From GCA-2794515 sp034436155 (lineage in GTDB: Bacteria > Chloroflexota > Anaerolineae > Aggregatilineales > Phototrophicaceae): 64,000 nt of DNA. Each line of letters opens with the position of its first letter. Position 1 is the stretch's first letter. The position numbers were made by a program, and so were the translations under genes. Under the pieces are notes generated by a model. The model did no database searches and had not been told where the DNA came from. It saw only the letters and a list, made by a program, of their open reading frames with translations. Positions 63,442-64,000 of the stretch are shown here, piece after piece. The stretch is from positions 13,836-77,835 of the forward strand of contig DAOTVP010000028.1 of NCBI GenBank assembly GCA_034436155.1, given 5' to 3'.

Positions 63442-64000
63442 ATGGTTGCTATTCGCTTCGCCCATGTTGACGGCGTTGGCGGTGTATGGCTATTCGATAG
63501 GCTTGCCCTTTTTTGGGGATGACGGACCGCAATTTCGGCTACTCGAAACCTCGAATGGCTTGGATGTGTGGCTTGGCAACGCCGATTATCTGTATTATCG
63601 CCCTGCGGTGTTCACTCTGTGGAAAATCAGTGCCGTTTTCGCGGGATTTTATGATGCGATTGGTTTGCATTGGTTGAATATCATCTTATTCGGCGCATCG
63701 GGCATATTATTGGGCAAAATCGCCTATCGGATAATCCCGACCCGAAAATTATTCATGGCGGTCATCACGAGCAACGGATTTATCCTGTTTCCGTTCAGTT
63801 ATCAAGCCATCACATGGATAGGCTCGATGTTCCACACATTGTTGGCGCTATGCCTGATGTTGACGGTGTGGTGTAGCCTGATATGGCTTCAAAAACGCGC
63901 AATATGGGCGTTGATGTTGGGCAACTTGGCGGGGTTTATCGGCATATTCAGCCACGAAATTGGTGTGGTTATCCCCGTGGCGGTGGTGATGGTGTGGATT
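63419..64000 (+). CDS. Polytopic membrane protein, paralogue of the preceding gene (partial)
   Basis: 194 codons are open to the right edge. It starts at ATG 63419, overlapping the previous gene by 23 bases. The sequence parallels its neighbour: YGYSIGLPFFGDDGPQFRLLE, YLYYRPAVFTLWKISAVFAG, GLHWLNIILFGASGILL, SYQAITWIGSMFHTLL and GIFSHEIGVVIP. The Asp-Asp in FGDDGPQF in the first outside loop may be the catalytic acidic pair of a GT-C enzyme. Probably a tandem duplication in the polysaccharide locus. Confidence 0.85.
   Translation, partial: MTHSRLIKWLLFASPMLTALAVYGYSIGLPFFGDDGPQFRLLETSNGLDVWLGNADYLYYRPAVFTLWKISAVFAGFYDAIGLHWLNIILFGASGILLGKIAYRIIPTRKLFMAVITSNGFILFPFSYQAITWIGSMFHTLLALCLMLTVWCSLIWLQKRAIWALMLGNLAGFIGIFSHEIGVVIPVAVVMVWI

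Noticed and set aside
1..64000. tRNA, rRNA or classical insertion sequences
   Set aside because: No cloverleaf, rRNA segment or transposase gene was recognised on either strand by eye; a covariance search would be needed to be sure about small RNAs.

Overview
The window looks like one contiguous bacterial chromosome segment, most likely from a Chloroflexota (Anaerolineae-like) organism. The pointers are a class II (B12-dependent) ribonucleotide reductase with a C-terminal TSCPD-type region, a complex I cluster with two NuoM genes, and an F-type ATP synthase with an unusually long subunit a and a b subunit carrying a delta-like tail. FemAB-like peptidoglycan ligases and many dispersed palindromes fit too. 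This assignment is inference; no rRNA or tRNA gene is present to confirm it.

Layout. 1-8.1 kb: the tail of a response regulator, proA and proB separated by a truncated radical SAM gene and uvrC, a LysM protein, a beta-propeller lipoprotein and a KDPG aldolase. 8.2-26 kb: a division and cell wall (dcw) cluster in the order rsmH, ftsL-like, ftsI, mraY, murD, ftsW, murG, two CvpA-like genes, murC, murB, ftsQ, ftsA, ftsZ. About 2.6 kb of opposite-strand accessory DNA sits between murB and ftsQ: a three-gene DUF488/DUF488/dual-OB operon and a decayed DUF262/DUF1524 (GmrSD-like) gene. 26.3-30 kb: nrdJ, interrupted by a 366-residue intein and by a frameshift at an 11-G run. 30.1-37.2 kb: an acidic protein of unknown function, a YdcF-like protein and a giant alpha-2-macroglobulin-like protein without the thioester. 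37.2-38.1 kb: three nested palindromes and a MntA/HepT toxin-antitoxin pair. 38.1-43.3 kb: a minus-strand operon of two FemAB-like genes flanking a membrane glycosyltransferase, then an alpha/beta hydrolase. 43.5-53.4 kb: nuoA-H-J-K-L-M-M-N. 53.6-56.6 kb: the membrane half of an ATP synthase (I-like, a, c, b-delta). 56.6-57.1 kb: two small unknown genes. 57.2 kb to the end: murE, then surface-polysaccharide genes (GT2, polyprenyl-phosphate sugar transferase, two paralogous polytopic membrane proteins, the second cut by the window edge).

How the genes fit together. Much of the window serves cell envelope synthesis and division: lipid II synthesis, septal PBP and FtsW, FtsQ/A/Z, MurE, FemAB-like branching enzymes and surface glycans. 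The nuo and atp blocks encode only the membrane-embedded parts of complex I and of the ATP synthase, so nuoB/C/D/E/F/G/I and atpA/G/D/C must lie elsewhere. Non-coding gaps repeatedly contain a nested palindrome family with conserved spacers and covarying arms. One copy, with other repeats, is read in frame inside a membrane protein gene.

Points most worth a second look: the nested palindrome family and its coding insertion; the roughly 220-residue coiled-coil insertion in ATP synthase subunit a; the DUF488/DUF488/dual-OB module inside the dcw cluster; and nrdJ, which combines an intein at the catalytic cysteine with a poly-G frameshift.
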